From: an uncultured Lacinutrix sp.
Lineage (GTDB): Bacteria; Bacteroidota; Bacteroidia; Flavobacteriales; Flavobacteriaceae
Length of the DNA stretch: 64,000 bases
Assembly: GCA_937129145.1 (NCBI GenBank)
Contig: CAKZMU010000066.1
Coordinates: 1 to 64,000 of the forward strand
Reading direction: 5' to 3'
Below the pieces are notes generated by a model that worked only from the letters and a program-made list of their open reading frames with translations, was not told the DNA's origin and searched no databases. The stretch's first letter is position 1. Every line of letters starts with the position of its first letter. Positions 27,022 through 36,924 of the stretch are shown here, in pieces. The position numbers and the translations under genes were made by a program.

Positions 27022-29292
27022 ATGGCATTCGATATAGACATGATAAAAAAAGTGTATAGTCAAATGACTGAACGTGTTGATGCAGCACGAGAAGTTGTTG
27101 GTAAACCACTAACACTCTCTGAGAAAATTTTATATAGTCATTTGTGGGATGGAAATCCTACTAAGACATTTACGAGAGGTAAAGACTATGTCGATTTTGC
27201 ACCTGATAGAATTGCACTGCAAGATGCTACTGCACAAATGGCATTATTGCAGTTTATGCAAGCAGGAAAAAAGAAAGTTGCTGTACCAACAACAACGCAT
27301 TGTGATCACTTAATTCAAGCAAAGAATGGTGCTAGTACAGATTTGCAAAGTGCTTTAAATACAAGTAACGAAGTTTTTAATTTCTTAGAATCAGTATCAA
27401 ATAAATATGGTTTAGGATTTTGGAAACCTGGAGCTGGAATTATTCATCAAGTAGTTTTAGAAAATTATGCTTTTCCAGGAGGAATGATGATTGGTACCGA
27501 TTCCCATACAGTAAATGCTGGAGGATTAGGTATGGTTGCTATTGGAGTTGGAGGAGCAGATGCTGTTGATGTTATGGCAGGAATGGCTTGGGAATTAAAG
27601 TTTCCAAAACTAATTGGTGTAAGGTTAACAGGAAAGCTATCAGGTTGGACTGCACCTAAAGATGTAATCTTAAAAGTTGCAGATATACTTACTGTAAAAG
27701 GAGGTACTGGAGCTATTGTTGAATATTTTGGACCAGGTGCAACTTCAATGTCTTGTACAGGAAAAGGAACTATCTGTAATATGGGAGCAGAAATAGGTGC
27801 TACCACATCTACTTTTGGTTATGATGAATCTATGGAGCGTTATTTGCGTGCTACAGATAGAGCAGATGTTGCAGATGCAGCAAACCAAGTAAAAGATTGT
27901 TTAACAGGGGATGTTGAAGTATATGCAAATCCTGAGCAATACTTTGATCAAGTTATTGATATTAATTTATCTGAATTAAGACCATTATTAAATGGGCCAT
28001 TTACTCCAGATTTGTCTACAGCAGTTGGTGCTACTATGACAGAAAAAGCAAAAAATAATGATTGGCCATTAAAAGTAGAATGGGGATTAATAGGTTCTTG
28101 TACAAATTCATCTTATGAAGATTTATCACGAGCGTCTTCTATTGCGCAACAAGCAATAGATAAAGGCGTTAAAATGAAATCAGAATTAGGGATTAATCCA
28201 GGTTCTGAACAAGTGCGATTTACTGCTGAGCGTGATGGGATTTTAGATGTTTTTGAGAACTTGGATGCTAAAATATTTACTAATGCTTGTGGACCATGTA
28301 TTGGTCAATGGGCACGTTATGAAGATCCAAAAAATGCACCTAAAAATAGTATTGTGCATTCTTTTAATAGAAACTTTGCTAAGCGTGCTGATGGAAACCC
28401 TAATACACATGCATTTGTAGCTTCACCAGAATTAACAGCAGCTATTGCTATAGCTGGTCGCTTGGATTTTAATCCACTAACTGATAAGTTGATCAATGAA
28501 GATGGTCAAGAAGTGATGTTAGACGAGCCAACGGGATGGGAATTACCACCAAAAGGTTTTGATGTAGATGATAATGGTTTTTTAGCACCAGAAGAAGATG
28601 GTAGTGGTGTAGAAGTTAATGTGGCTTCAGATTCTGAGAGGTTGCAATTATTAGACCCTTTTCATCCTATTGGAAATTCTATAACTGGAGCTAAATTATT
28701 AATAAAAGCTTTTGGTAAATGTACTACAGATCATATCAGTATGGCTGGGCCTTGGTTACGTTTCCGAGGACATTTAGATAATATTGCAAACAACACATTA
28801 ATTGGTGCTGTAAATGCTTTTGGAAAGAAAACAAATTTTGTTAAAAACCAATTAACAGGAGAGTTTGGCGGTGTTCCAGATACAGCAAGAGCATATAAAG
28901 CGGCTGGAGTTAAATCTATTGTTGTTGGAGATCACAACTATGGAGAAGGTTCTTCTCGAGAGCATGCAGCAATGCAACCACGTCACTTAGGTGTTGCAGC
29001 GGTAATTGTGAAATCATTTGCACGTATTCACGAAACTAACCTTAAAAAGCAAGGTATGTTAGGATTGACTTTTGCAAATGAAAGTGATTATGATTTGATA
29101 CAAGAAGATGATACGTTCAACTTCTTAGATTTAAACGAGTTTACACCTGGAAAACAATTAACAATTGAAGTGGTTCATGCAGATGGAAGTAAAGATGAAA
29201 TTAAAGTAAATCATACTTATAACCAATCACAAATAGATTGGTTTAACGAAGGGTCTGCTTTAAACTTGATTAAAAAGGAAAATGCTGCATAG
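27022..29292 (+). CDS. aconitate hydratase
   Basis: Interconverts citrate and isocitrate in the TCA cycle through a [4Fe-4S] cluster. At 756 residues it has the length and domain order of the mitochondrial-type aconitase found in Bacteroidota, not the roughly 890-residue AcnA. Cluster ligands are the Cys in [10 protein letters not shown] and the Cys pair in [10 protein letters not shown]. Substrate motifs include [12 protein letters not shown], and the swivel domain carries [15 protein letters not shown]. It has its own promoter and terminator. The symbol is left blank because acnA/acnB naming does not fit this subgroup well. Confidence 0.95.
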   Translation: MAFDIDMIKKVYSQMTERVDAAREVVGKPLTLSEKILYSHLWDGNPTKTFTRGKDYVDFAPDRIALQDATAQMALLQFMQAGKKKVAVPTTTHCDHLIQAKNGASTDLQSALNTSNEVFNFLESVSNKYGLGFWKPGAGIIHQVVLENYAFPGGMMIGTDSHTVNAGGLGMVAIGVGGADAVDVMAGMAWELKFPKLIGVRLTGKLSGWTAPKDVILKVADILTVKGGTGAIVEYFGPGATSMSCTGKGTICNMGAEIGATTSTFGYDESMERYLRATDRADVADAANQVKDCLTGDVEVYANPEQYFDQVIDINLSELRPLLNGPFTPDLSTAVGATMTEKAKNNDWPLKVEWGLIGSCTNSSYEDLSRASSIAQQAIDKGVKMKSELGINPGSEQVRFTAERDGILDVFENLDAKIFTNACGPCIGQWARYEDPKNAPKNSIVHSFNRNFAKRADGNPNTHAFVASPELTAAIAIAGRLDFNPLTDKLINEDGQEVMLDEPTGWELPPKGFDVDDNGFLAPEEDGSGVEVNVASDSERLQLLDPFHPIGNSITGAKLLIKAFGKCTTDHISMAGPWLRFRGHLDNIANNTLIGAVNAFGKKTNFVKNQLTGEFGGVPDTARAYKAAGVKSIVVGDHNYGEGSSREHAAMQPRHLGVAAVIVKSFARIHETNLKKQGMLGLTFANESDYDLIQEDDTFNFLDLNEFTPGKQLTIEVVHADGSKDEIKVNHTYNQSQIDWFNEGSALNLIKKENAA

Positions 29293-29318
29293 TCAAAACA
29301 CAGCTTTAAATATTATAA

Positions 29319-29346
29319 AGTCTTTGAGAAATCAAAGGCTTTTTTA
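29319..29346 (+). terminator. aconitase terminator
   Basis: Stem AGTCTTTGA with TCAAAGGCT, loop GAAA-like, then TTTTTT; 26 nt after the aconitase stop. Confidence 0.8.
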
Positions 29347-29414
29347 TTGAGAAAAATGTAAGGGAGTAAAAGTAGAACGACTATTATTAAATATAACCAT
29401 AAAAAAACTCCCAA

Positions 29415-30086
29415 ATGCAATCAATGTGGTTTTTTGACGATGTTAATCTTTTTAAAGTATTGTGTCCGCATAAGTTTAAAGCTTACAAGAAAGACCATGA
29501 CTTTGATGCTTACAAGAAAAAAGATTATATATACTTTGAAGAAGATTCTGCTAATAAGGTGTATCTTATTGAAAAAGGGAAAGTTAAAATTGGATATTAC
29601 AACGAAAACGGTGATGAAATTGTAAAAGCCATTTTATCAAGAGGAGAACTTTTTGGAGAAAAAGCCATTCTAGGAGATAATAAGCGTGATGAGTTTGCTC
29701 AATCCATAGATAATGCAACATCAATTTGTCCAATAGGCGTCACTACCTTGCACGAACTAATGCGAGACAATCAAACCTTTAGTTTTAAAGTTTATAAGTT
29801 TATTGGTTTCAAGTTTAAAAAATTAGAACGCAGATTGCAATTACTTCTATTTAAAGATACCAAAACACGCTTAGTTGAGTTTTTAGATGAGCTTTGTACA
29901 GATTTTGGTTACGACTGTCCCAAAACTGGAGACCATGTTATTAAGCATCCATATACACAAAAAGATATAGCATCATTAATTGGTACTTCTAGACCAACTC
30001 TTAATATTCTTCTCAATGAACTTAAAGAGGAGAATTATATAGATTTTAACAGAAAAGAGATAAGAATTTTAAAAAAAACAGCCTAG
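29415..30086 (+). CDS. Crp/Fnr family transcriptional regulator
   Basis: A 223-residue regulator with an N-terminal cyclic-nucleotide-binding-like beta-barrel (about 35-120, DSANKVYLIEKGKVKIGYYNE and RGELFGEKAILG) and a C-terminal winged helix containing TQKDIASLIGTSRPTLNILL (about 176-195). No Cys cluster of the Fnr type is seen in the N-terminal region, so oxygen sensing by Fe-S is unlikely. The effector and targets are unknown. It lies after the aconitase terminator and before a lipoprotein gene; regulation of either is possible but unsupported. Confidence 0.88.
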   Translation: MQSMWFFDDVNLFKVLCPHKFKAYKKDHDFDAYKKKDYIYFEEDSANKVYLIEKGKVKIGYYNENGDEIVKAILSRGELFGEKAILGDNKRDEFAQSIDNATSICPIGVTTLHELMRDNQTFSFKVYKFIGFKFKKLERRLQLLLFKDTKTRLVEFLDELCTDFGYDCPKTGDHVIKHPYTQKDIASLIGTSRPTLNILLNELKEENYIDFNRKEIRILKKTA

Positions 30087-30158
30087 TGTTAGATAGCTAA
30101 CATTTTATAAGTCATTGACTTAATACTTTTGAATTATAATAATTTAAAAATTTAAGCG

Positions 30159-31031
30159 ATGATTAAAAAAATGTTTTTAGCGGTTTTAACATTAGGAATG
30201 TTAACCACTTCTTGTAGTGATGATGACGATAATGTATCGTCAACAACAGAATTAATATTAAATTTAACCGGTTTAGAAGACTTAGGTGACGATTTTGTTT
30301 ATGAAGGCTGGATAATTGTTGGAGGAAATCCAATATCTACTGGAACCTTTTCTAGTGTATCATTCCCTCAATCTTTTACTGTAAATGCTGAGCAACTTGA
30401 AAGTGCAACAACCTTTGTTTTGTCTATTGAACCAGCTGTAGATAGTGACCCAACACCAGCAGCCACAAAAATTTTAGCAGGAGATTTTAGTGGGAACTTA
30501 GCAAGTATAAGCTCAAATGGTATTGTGGGAGATTTTTCTGCTTCAACAGGAAGTTACATATTAGCAACACCAACAGATTCGGATAATATGAATGAAGAAA
30601 GTGGTGTTTGGTTTTTAGACAACTCTAGTGGGTCTGCTGTAGATGGTTTAAACCTTCCAGTCTTGCCTAATGGATGGAAGTATGAAGGTTGGGCAGTTAT
30701 GAATGGCATGCCAATAAGCACAGGAACTTTTACAGATGTTAGTGACTTTGATGAAAATGCTATGAGTTCTTCATTCAAGGGAAATGCAGGAGATGGTCCA
30801 GCTTATCCAGGAGAAGATTATTTGCAAAATGCACCAGCTGGATTAACTTTCCCAACAGATTTAAGAGGAGCGACAATAGTAATATCGGTAGAGCCTAGTC
30901 CAGACAATAGTACTGCACCATTTACTTTAAAACCATTAGCTCACATGGTTCCAGCAGCAGCAATGACACATACAACGATTGCTATGGGTACAGGTCCTGT
31001 TGCATCGCTTACAGGTACTGTAACAAGATAA
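30159..31031 (+). CDS. lipoprotein with duplicated RskA-C-like domain
   Basis: A 290-residue lipoprotein. The signal MIKKMFLAVLTLGMLTTSC is followed by an Asp-rich stretch. The mature part holds two copies of a module with the motif YEGW...G.PISTGTF (about 49-66 and 172-189), each followed by a sentence-like TFVLSIEP or TIVISVEP strand. That pattern resembles the extracytoplasmic C-terminal domain of anti-sigma factors (RskA-C), here without the cytoplasmic sigma-binding part or a membrane helix. The function is unknown. It has its own terminator. Confidence 0.7.
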   Translation: MIKKMFLAVLTLGMLTTSCSDDDDNVSSTTELILNLTGLEDLGDDFVYEGWIIVGGNPISTGTFSSVSFPQSFTVNAEQLESATTFVLSIEPAVDSDPTPAATKILAGDFSGNLASISSNGIVGDFSASTGSYILATPTDSDNMNEESGVWFLDNSSGSAVDGLNLPVLPNGWKYEGWAVMNGMPISTGTFTDVSDFDENAMSSSFKGNAGDGPAYPGEDYLQNAPAGLTFPTDLRGATIVISVEPSPDNSTAPFTLKPLAHMVPAAAMTHTTIAMGTGPVASLTGTVTR

Positions 31032-31066
31032 TTTAGATATAAGACACTTTATTTTGTTAGATTTAA

Positions 31067-31099
31067 AGCATAGTTTCTGCTTAGAAACTATGCTTTTTT
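31067..31099 (+). terminator. terminator after RskA-C-like lipoprotein gene
   Basis: AGCATAGTTTCT and AGAAACTATGCT form a perfect 12-bp stem with loop GCTT, followed by a T-tract. Confidence 0.85.
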
Positions 31100-31160
31100 A
31101 TATATTTAGGATTAATAAATATATTTAGGCTAATTAATCCATTTATTTAAACTAATCAGA

Positions 31161-32444
31161 ATGAAAAAAAGTTACAATTTGCTTGCAATTACCCTTTTAT
31201 TAATTGTAGGAACACAATCATTATTTTCCCAAAACAAAAGTAAACCGTGGGTGTTAAATGCCGAAATTAATGCAATAGATGTGTATCCAGTAGGTGAAAC
31301 TAGACCACAAGGAGAATACTTTGATGAGTTTTTTAATGTATCTGACCATTGGAATATTAGTTTCCCAAAAATTACCATCTCAAAATACTTGTCTGATAAT
31401 TTATCTTTCAATCTGTCTGGTTCATATAATAAGTTAAGAAAATGGGGCGAGTTTCCTGGGAGCCCAAGTTTAAAAGTAAATAACCTCACGTATGTAGGTA
31501 TGGATGGAATGTTTAATTATTTTTTCTCAGGATTATCAAAACAAAGTAAACTTAAACCGTTTATTGGTGTTGGAGGAGGATATACATGGATAAGACAAGG
31601 GCGTTTTAATACGTTTGCTAGTGGAATAAATAATAATGAATTAATTGGAGCAGGAACTGTTAATGGCGCTATTGGTGCTAATTACTGGATTGATGGTAGA
31701 ATTGGTTTAAATATTCAAACAACCTATAAACATTCATTTAAAGAGTATTTAGCTAAACATTGGCAACATAGTTTTGGAGTTGTGGTTAGACTTACAAAAG
31801 GTGATAGTAAGAAAAAGGAAGAAAAAGAAATAAATGATAGAGATGGCGATGGCGTTCCTGATGAATCTGATAAATGTCCTGATGTTCCAGGATTAAAAAC
31901 ACTAGATGGCTGTCCTGATGGCGATGGTGACGGTATAGCCGATAAATATGATAAATGCCCAACAATTTACGGATTTAAAGAATTTGATGGCTGTATAGAT
32001 TCTGATGGTGATGGCTATCCAGATAACATAGACGAATGTCCAGATGTAAAAGGAACTAGTATGGGCTGTCCAGAAATTGAAGAAGAAGCACCTAAATATT
32101 GTTTTGAAGACTTGGATGACATGAATGCTTACTTTGCTTCATTAAAACGTGATGGAGAGATAGAAGTGGAAGGACTGGTATTTAAGGTTCAGGTAGGAGC
32201 ATACCGTACGCCACCTAAAACATCATATTTCGACTTTCTTAAAAATGTTGGTGATGTTAATATGATTGAGGAAAATGAACTTACAAAGTTTCGATTAGGT
32301 GATTTTAAAACCCTTATGGAGACCGAAATAATTCGCTTAAGTGTTATTGAACAAGGTGTTGAAGATGCCTTTGTTCTTGCGTATTTTAAAGGTGTTCAAG
32401 TGCCTATAAAACAAGCTGTTGAATTACTTTGTAGTAAAGAGTAA
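31161..32444 (+). CDS. outer membrane barrel with TSP3 repeats, SPOR-like tail
   Basis: A 427-residue outer-membrane protein: signal peptide (ending SLFSQ), an eight-stranded OmpA-type beta-barrel (about 25-215), then Ca-binding thrombospondin type 3 repeats (DRDGDGVPDESDKCPD, DGDGDGIADKYDKCP and DSDGDGYPDNIDECPD, about 225-305). Where its downstream paralogue has an OmpA peptidoglycan-binding domain, this one ends in a different region (about 315-427) containing FKVQVGAYRTPP and FRLGDFKT, which look like an SPOR-type peptidoglycan-binding fold. The N-terminal two thirds are strongly similar to the next gene, so a tandem duplication followed by C-terminal replacement is likely. Confidence 0.82.
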   Translation: MKKSYNLLAITLLLIVGTQSLFSQNKSKPWVLNAEINAIDVYPVGETRPQGEYFDEFFNVSDHWNISFPKITISKYLSDNLSFNLSGSYNKLRKWGEFPGSPSLKVNNLTYVGMDGMFNYFFSGLSKQSKLKPFIGVGGGYTWIRQGRFNTFASGINNNELIGAGTVNGAIGANYWIDGRIGLNIQTTYKHSFKEYLAKHWQHSFGVVVRLTKGDSKKKEEKEINDRDGDGVPDESDKCPDVPGLKTLDGCPDGDGDGIADKYDKCPTIYGFKEFDGCIDSDGDGYPDNIDECPDVKGTSMGCPEIEEEAPKYCFEDLDDMNAYFASLKRDGEIEVEGLVFKVQVGAYRTPPKTSYFDFLKNVGDVNMIEENELTKFRLGDFKTLMETEIIRLSVIEQGVEDAFVLAYFKGVQVPIKQAVELLCSKE

Positions 32445-32540
32445 TACTCTTTTTTAGCGTATTAAGTTCGTAAAAAAGCAAATATATAGTGATATTATAT
32501 TATTTTAGTTATTAATTAATCCATGTAAAAACTAAATGCT

Positions 32541-33818
32541 ATGAAAAAAAGCTACAATTTTCTTACAATTGCTCTTTTAGTAATTGTAGGAACTCATTCA
32601 CTATTTGCTCAAAATAAAGAAAAACCTTGGGTACTAAATGTTGAAGCTAATGCTATTGACGTTTATCCAGTTGGTGAAAACACACCACAAGGTGAATACT
32701 TTGATGAGTTTTTTAATTTAACAGACCATTGGAGTATTGGATTTCCTAAAGTAACAATATCCAAATACTTGACAGATAACTTATCAGCCAATATATCAGG
32801 GTCTTTTAATAAAATTAAAAAATGGGGAGAATTCCCAGGATCTCCAAAAGTAGATGTAGATAAACTTACATACTTAGGTTTCGATGGGATGTTTAATTAT
32901 TATTTTTCAGGATTATCAAAACGAAGTAAGTTAAAACCGTTTATTGGACTTGGTGGTGGATATACTTGGATAGAACAAGGTCAATTCAATACGTTTACTA
33001 GCGGCATTAATAAAGATGAATTGGTAGGTGCAGGAACAGTAAATGGCGCCGTTGGTGCTAATTATTGGATAAGTGATAGAATAGGATTAAACGTTCAAAC
33101 AACCTACAAACACTCGTTTAAAGAATATTTAACCAAACATTGGCAGCATAGTATTGGAGTTGTAATTAACCTTACAAAAACAGATAATGAAGAGCCAGAA
33201 GAAGAAGTTAAAGATAGAGATGGCGATGGTGTTCCTGATGAAAAAGACGATTGCCCAGACGAACCAGGATTAGAAGCATTAAACGGATGTCCTGATGGTG
33301 ATGGCGATGGTATAGCTGATAAAGATGATGATTGTCCAACAATTTTTGGCTTTAAAGAATTTAACGGTTGTAAAGATTCTGATGGCGATGGATATGCCGA
33401 CAATATTGATGATTGCCCTGATGTAAAAGGAACAAACAAGGGGTGCCCAGAGGTTAAAGAAGTTGAAAAGAAAGAAGTTATAAGTGAGAAAACAGTTTAC
33501 TTCGCTTTCGATAAATCTAGTATTAATGCAGAAGCACAAGCTGTTTTAGATGAAGTTATAAACGCCACAAAAAATGGTGATTATAGCATTTCTATTGATG
33601 GACACGGTGACCATATTGGTACTAAAGAGTACAATTACAAACTATCTTTAGAAAGAGCCGACGCTGTAAAAGAGTATTTAATATCTAAAGGTTTATCTAG
33701 AATTTTAATTACTACAAAAGGAGAAGGTGAAAAAGCCCCTATTGCTTCTAATGATACAGAATCAGGAAGAGCAAAAAATAGAAGAGCAGAATTAACCATA
33801 AAAATAATTTCTCAATAG
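32541..33818 (+). CDS. OmpA family protein with TSP3 repeats
   Basis: A 425-residue outer-membrane protein with a signal peptide (ending SLFAQ), an OmpA-like barrel (about 25-215), three Ca-binding thrombospondin type 3 repeats (about 225-305) and a standard C-terminal OmpA domain (about 315-425: VYFAFDKSSI, IDGHGDHIG, LSLERADAVKEYL, GRAKNRRAEL) that binds peptidoglycan non-covalently. It is 96 nt downstream of a paralogue with the same barrel and repeats but another tail. Both probably tether the outer membrane to the cell wall. Confidence 0.92.
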   Translation: MKKSYNFLTIALLVIVGTHSLFAQNKEKPWVLNVEANAIDVYPVGENTPQGEYFDEFFNLTDHWSIGFPKVTISKYLTDNLSANISGSFNKIKKWGEFPGSPKVDVDKLTYLGFDGMFNYYFSGLSKRSKLKPFIGLGGGYTWIEQGQFNTFTSGINKDELVGAGTVNGAVGANYWISDRIGLNVQTTYKHSFKEYLTKHWQHSIGVVINLTKTDNEEPEEEVKDRDGDGVPDEKDDCPDEPGLEALNGCPDGDGDGIADKDDDCPTIFGFKEFNGCKDSDGDGYADNIDDCPDVKGTNKGCPEVKEVEKKEVISEKTVYFAFDKSSINAEAQAVLDEVINATKNGDYSISIDGHGDHIGTKEYNYKLSLERADAVKEYLISKGLSRILITTKGEGEKAPIASNDTESGRAKNRRAELTIKIISQ

Positions 33819-33840
33819 AGTATTGTAAACCATAATTTAT

Positions 33841-33876
33841 AAAGCGTTATCATTGAATATGATAGCGCTTTTTTTG
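33841..33876 (+). terminator. ompA-like gene terminator
   Basis: AGCGTTATCAT and ATGATAGCGCT pair with one G-T, loop TGAAT, followed by seven T residues. Confidence 0.8.
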
Positions 33877-33911
33877 TAAGGAAACCTAGAATTTCCGAAC
33901 TTATAGATTGT

Positions 33912-34478
33912 ATGAAACTTAGAAAACCTAAAAAAAGTGATATCCTATTTTTGGTAATTATTGCGTTGCTAATAATTCCGCAAACGAGACAACCCATTCA
34001 AATAGCATTACACTCGGTATTATCAAATTTTGGACCCTCGGTTATTGATAAAGAAGACCAAAAAAAGGTATCTTATGCCTCATGGAAGTTAAGGGATTTA
34101 GAAGGAAATGAGCTGAATTATCAAAATACTAAGAGTAAAGTAGTGTTTGTAAATCTTTGGGCAACTTGGTGTCCGCCTTGTATTGCTGAATTTCAGAACA
34201 TTCAAGATTTGTATAATGATTATGGTAATGATGTTTTGTTTTTGCTGGTTTCTGATGAGTCGCCAAACACCATTCAAAAATTTTTAGACAAGAAAGGTTA
34301 CGATATTCCAATATTTAGTCCATTAACGAATTACCCTGATGATTTTAGCCCAAGAAGCATTCCTAGAACATACATTATTGATAAAGAAGGACATATTGTG
34401 GTTGACAAAAAAGGTGCTGCCAATTGGAATAGTGATACCATAAGAAAGCAGTTGGACGAATTGCTTAAAGCGTTTTAA
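33912..34478 (+). CDS. TlpA-like thioredoxin-fold protein
   Basis: A 188-residue membrane-anchored thiol-disulfide protein. A helix at about 14-30 is followed by a TlpA/AhpC-TSA-like thioredoxin domain with the active site WATWCPPCIAEF (Cys pair near 90-93) and the cis-Pro region RSIPRTYIID. It probably reduces disulfides or delivers electrons in the periplasm. Its 3' end overlaps the convergent lycopene cyclase gene by 14 nt. Confidence 0.88.
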   Translation: MKLRKPKKSDILFLVIIALLIIPQTRQPIQIALHSVLSNFGPSVIDKEDQKKVSYASWKLRDLEGNELNYQNTKSKVVFVNLWATWCPPCIAEFQNIQDLYNDYGNDVLFLLVSDESPNTIQKFLDKKGYDIPIFSPLTNYPDDFSPRSIPRTYIIDKEGHIVVDKKGAANWNSDTIRKQLDELLKAF

Positions 34479-35610
34479 AAAAAGCTTTAATAAAGCTCCA
34501 AGAAAATAGCGACCACATTATTTTTACATCTTCAAAAAAAGAAGATTCTTCATCTAAAAACCGAAACATGGTTTGTGCAGAATTTTTACTGTAAAACTGC
34601 TGAAAAATCCATTCGCCTTTGTGATTTTCGTCTTTTAATACCTTTAAAAAAACCTTATCATAGAATTTATATTTTCTTTTAAATAGTTTGTATGAAGGTG
34701 TTTTGCCTGCTTTTATATTGGCAATAATTTGTGCGACCTTCTTTTCGGTGTGTTTGAATGAGTATCCTGTGGCGCCTTTTACCCAACCACATCCTGTTCC
34801 TATTTTTGTGACTTTATTGGTGTTGTATTTTTCAAAACGAAAATTCGTCATTGGTATGTTGCCTTTTTCAGTTTCAACAATGGAATAGTCGGTAATTTTT
34901 AAATAGTCGTTGATGTATCTTTTTAAAAATCTATCATAAACATTGTCTTCAACAGTTTGTTCAGTAAAATAGGTAAACTCTACTAAGGCTTCGGTTTTTG
35001 AAAAAGGCAATACATAGGTAAAAGTTGTTTGTTCACCATCCTTCAAACGATAATCCATCATGGTTACTTTGCTGTCATCAAAAGCACTTTCTTTGGTTTT
35101 TATAACCCAACCTTTAAAATGTTGTGTAATGGAAATGTGTTGTTTTGATGAGGTGAAAAAATCTTCTGGAATTCTACTATCAAAAACGTGGGTTGCAGTA
35201 AAGGTTTGATTTTCGGTTTTCACTTCAACTAAATCATTTTCAGTAACAGATTTTACAGTATCTATTATAAAATGAATGTTATTATGCTCTTTGAGTTTTG
35301 CTTTTGCCTCATTGTAAAAATCGATAGCTCGAATGGTTTTGTAGATGTAAGGTTGAAGTTTTAAATCAATAGTTTTTTTTGATGTAATAACCGAAGCTTT
35401 CTTCCAAGATTTATGCGTTATGTTGTCCCAACGTGAAGAATTTTCCTCCCAAAAACTCCATGTTTTATCATTTGTGCTTTTGGTTGAAGGGTCTATTAAG
35501 GCAATTTGTTTATTGATGAAAAATAAATCTGAAGCAAGTTTTATGGCCAATTGTAAACCAGCTAAACCATTTCCTATAATGATATAATCGAAATGGGTAT
35601 CGTCTGTCAT
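34465..35610 (-). CDS. crtY: lycopene beta-cyclase
   Basis: Cyclises both ends of lycopene to beta-carotene. The 381-residue flavoprotein has the FAD-binding start DYIIGNGLAGLQLA (about 9-22) followed by DPSTKSTNDKTWSFWE, the CrtY signature region, and a later GTGCGWVKGATGYSF segment. It is the last gene of the crt operon, 15 nt after crtZ. Its start codon is in the usual place for the family. Its 3' end overlaps the convergent tlpA-like gene. Confidence 0.9.
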   Translation of the reverse strand: MTDDTHFDYIIIGNGLAGLQLAIKLASDLFFINKQIALIDPSTKSTNDKTWSFWEENSSRWDNITHKSWKKASVITSKKTIDLKLQPYIYKTIRAIDFYNEAKAKLKEHNNIHFIIDTVKSVTENDLVEVKTENQTFTATHVFDSRIPEDFFTSSKQHISITQHFKGWVIKTKESAFDDSKVTMMDYRLKDGEQTTFTYVLPFSKTEALVEFTYFTEQTVEDNVYDRFLKRYINDYLKITDYSIVETEKGNIPMTNFRFEKYNTNKVTKIGTGCGWVKGATGYSFKHTEKKVAQIIANIKAGKTPSYKLFKRKYKFYDKVFLKVLKDENHKGEWIFQQFYSKNSAQTMFRFLDEESSFFEDVKIMWSLFSWSFIKAFFKTL

Positions 35611-35625
35611 AACTTTAAATCAAGA

Positions 35626-36075
35626 CTATTTTTTGAAGTATTTAAAAGGCACTACAAGCATTCCAAAACATTCTCCTTTTTCTTTTCCTAAATGTTTGTG
35701 ATGAATTTTATGCGCTCTTCTTACACCTCTTGCATACCAATTATTGGCATTTCTAAATAATTTAAATCGCTGATGGATAAAAATATCGTGAACCATAAAA
35801 TAAGCAATGCCATAAGCTAAGATGCCTAACCCTATTGGTAAACAATACCATACACTTTCATAACTCCATAAATAAAGGCACGTCATACTTACCACTGCAT
35901 AAAATATGAAGAAGAAATCATTGCGCTCAAACCAACTGTCGTGGTCTTTTTTATGATGGTCTTTATGTAAATGCCACAAAAAACCATGCATCACATATTT
36001 ATGAGTAAACCACGCCATAAATTCCATGATGGAAAATGTGCCAAAAAATATCAATATCCAGTAGAATGTTTTCAT
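35626..36075 (-). CDS. crtZ: beta-carotene 3-hydroxylase
   Basis: A 149-residue diiron membrane hydroxylase of the fatty acid hydroxylase family that converts beta-carotene to zeaxanthin. His clusters fit the family: HKYVMHGFLWHLHKDHHK (about 25-42) and a C-terminal RRAHKIHHKH (about 124-133), with four membrane segments between them. The length is slightly shorter than the proteobacterial enzyme (about 160). Encoded between crtB and crtY. Confidence 0.92.
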   Translation of the reverse strand: MKTFYWILIFFGTFSIMEFMAWFTHKYVMHGFLWHLHKDHHKKDHDSWFERNDFFFIFYAVVSMTCLYLWSYESVWYCLPIGLGILAYGIAYFMVHDIFIHQRFKLFRNANNWYARGVRRAHKIHHKHLGKEKGECFGMLVVPFKYFKK

Positions 36076-36083
36076 AATTTAGT

Positions 36084-36923
36084 TCACAATAAATTTAATT
36101 GAAATTTTACATAACTCCGAGTTAAAAGCTCTATTTTTTTGTAATTAGGAACTCTAATCCTAGCATTTTTAATATCCAATGCTGGAGTGTGTTTGAGTTT
36201 TTTTAGTAATTGTCTGTAATATCTATAAGCCATAAACACACCAAATTTGGCTTCCATTGGCAAGTTTTTTATGCCTTCTAAACCTTTGGAAAAATCTTTT
36301 TCAATGTCATCAATAATATCTTGTTTAGACTGTTCATCAAGATTTGCTAAATCAGTATTTGGAAAATATGTTCTATTTAAATCGTCATAATCTGCTTTTA
36401 AATCTCTTAAAAAATTCACTTTTTGAAACGCAGAACCTAAAGACATGGCTGTGTCTTTAAGTTCATCATATTTCTGTTGATTTCCTTTCACAAATACTTT
36501 TAAGCACATTAAACCAACCACATCTGCAGAACCATAAATGTATGCTTTGTACTCTTCTTCGGTAAGATATTTTGATTTGTGTAAATCCATGCGCATAGAA
36601 CTCATAAATGAATCTACTAAATCTTTATCAATATTATATTGATGATACGTATGTTGAAATGCATTTAAAATAGGGTTTAAACTAATTTTGTTAGTTAGCG
36701 AATGCTCTAAATCTTTTTCAAATTTTTCAAATAATTCCTCTTTATTAAAATCATGAAAAGAATCCACAATTTCATCGGCGAACCTTACAAAACCGTAAAT
36801 ATTATAAATATCTTGACGTATGCATTTGGACAGCATTTTTGTAGCCAATGAAAACGATGTGCTGTAAGTTTTTGTTACAGTTTTGCTACAATCGTATGAT
36901 ACGTTATCAAAAATTGATTTCAT
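36084..36923 (-). CDS. crtB: phytoene synthase
   Basis: Joins two geranylgeranyl diphosphates head-to-head to phytoene. The 279-residue squalene/phytoene synthase fold carries the first Asp-rich motif FVRFADEIVD (about 46-55) and the second one LRDLKADYDD (about 173-182), with YIYGSADVVGLMCLKVF before it. It starts one nt after the crtI stop, which indicates coupled translation. Confidence 0.94.
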   Translation of the reverse strand: MKSIFDNVSYDCSKTVTKTYSTSFSLATKMLSKCIRQDIYNIYGFVRFADEIVDSFHDFNKEELFEKFEKDLEHSLTNKISLNPILNAFQHTYHQYNIDKDLVDSFMSSMRMDLHKSKYLTEEEYKAYIYGSADVVGLMCLKVFVKGNQQKYDELKDTAMSLGSAFQKVNFLRDLKADYDDLNRTYFPNTDLANLDEQSKQDIIDDIEKDFSKGLEGIKNLPMEAKFGVFMAYRYYRQLLKKLKHTPALDIKNARIRVPNYKKIELLTRSYVKFQLNLL

Positions 36924-36924
36924 T

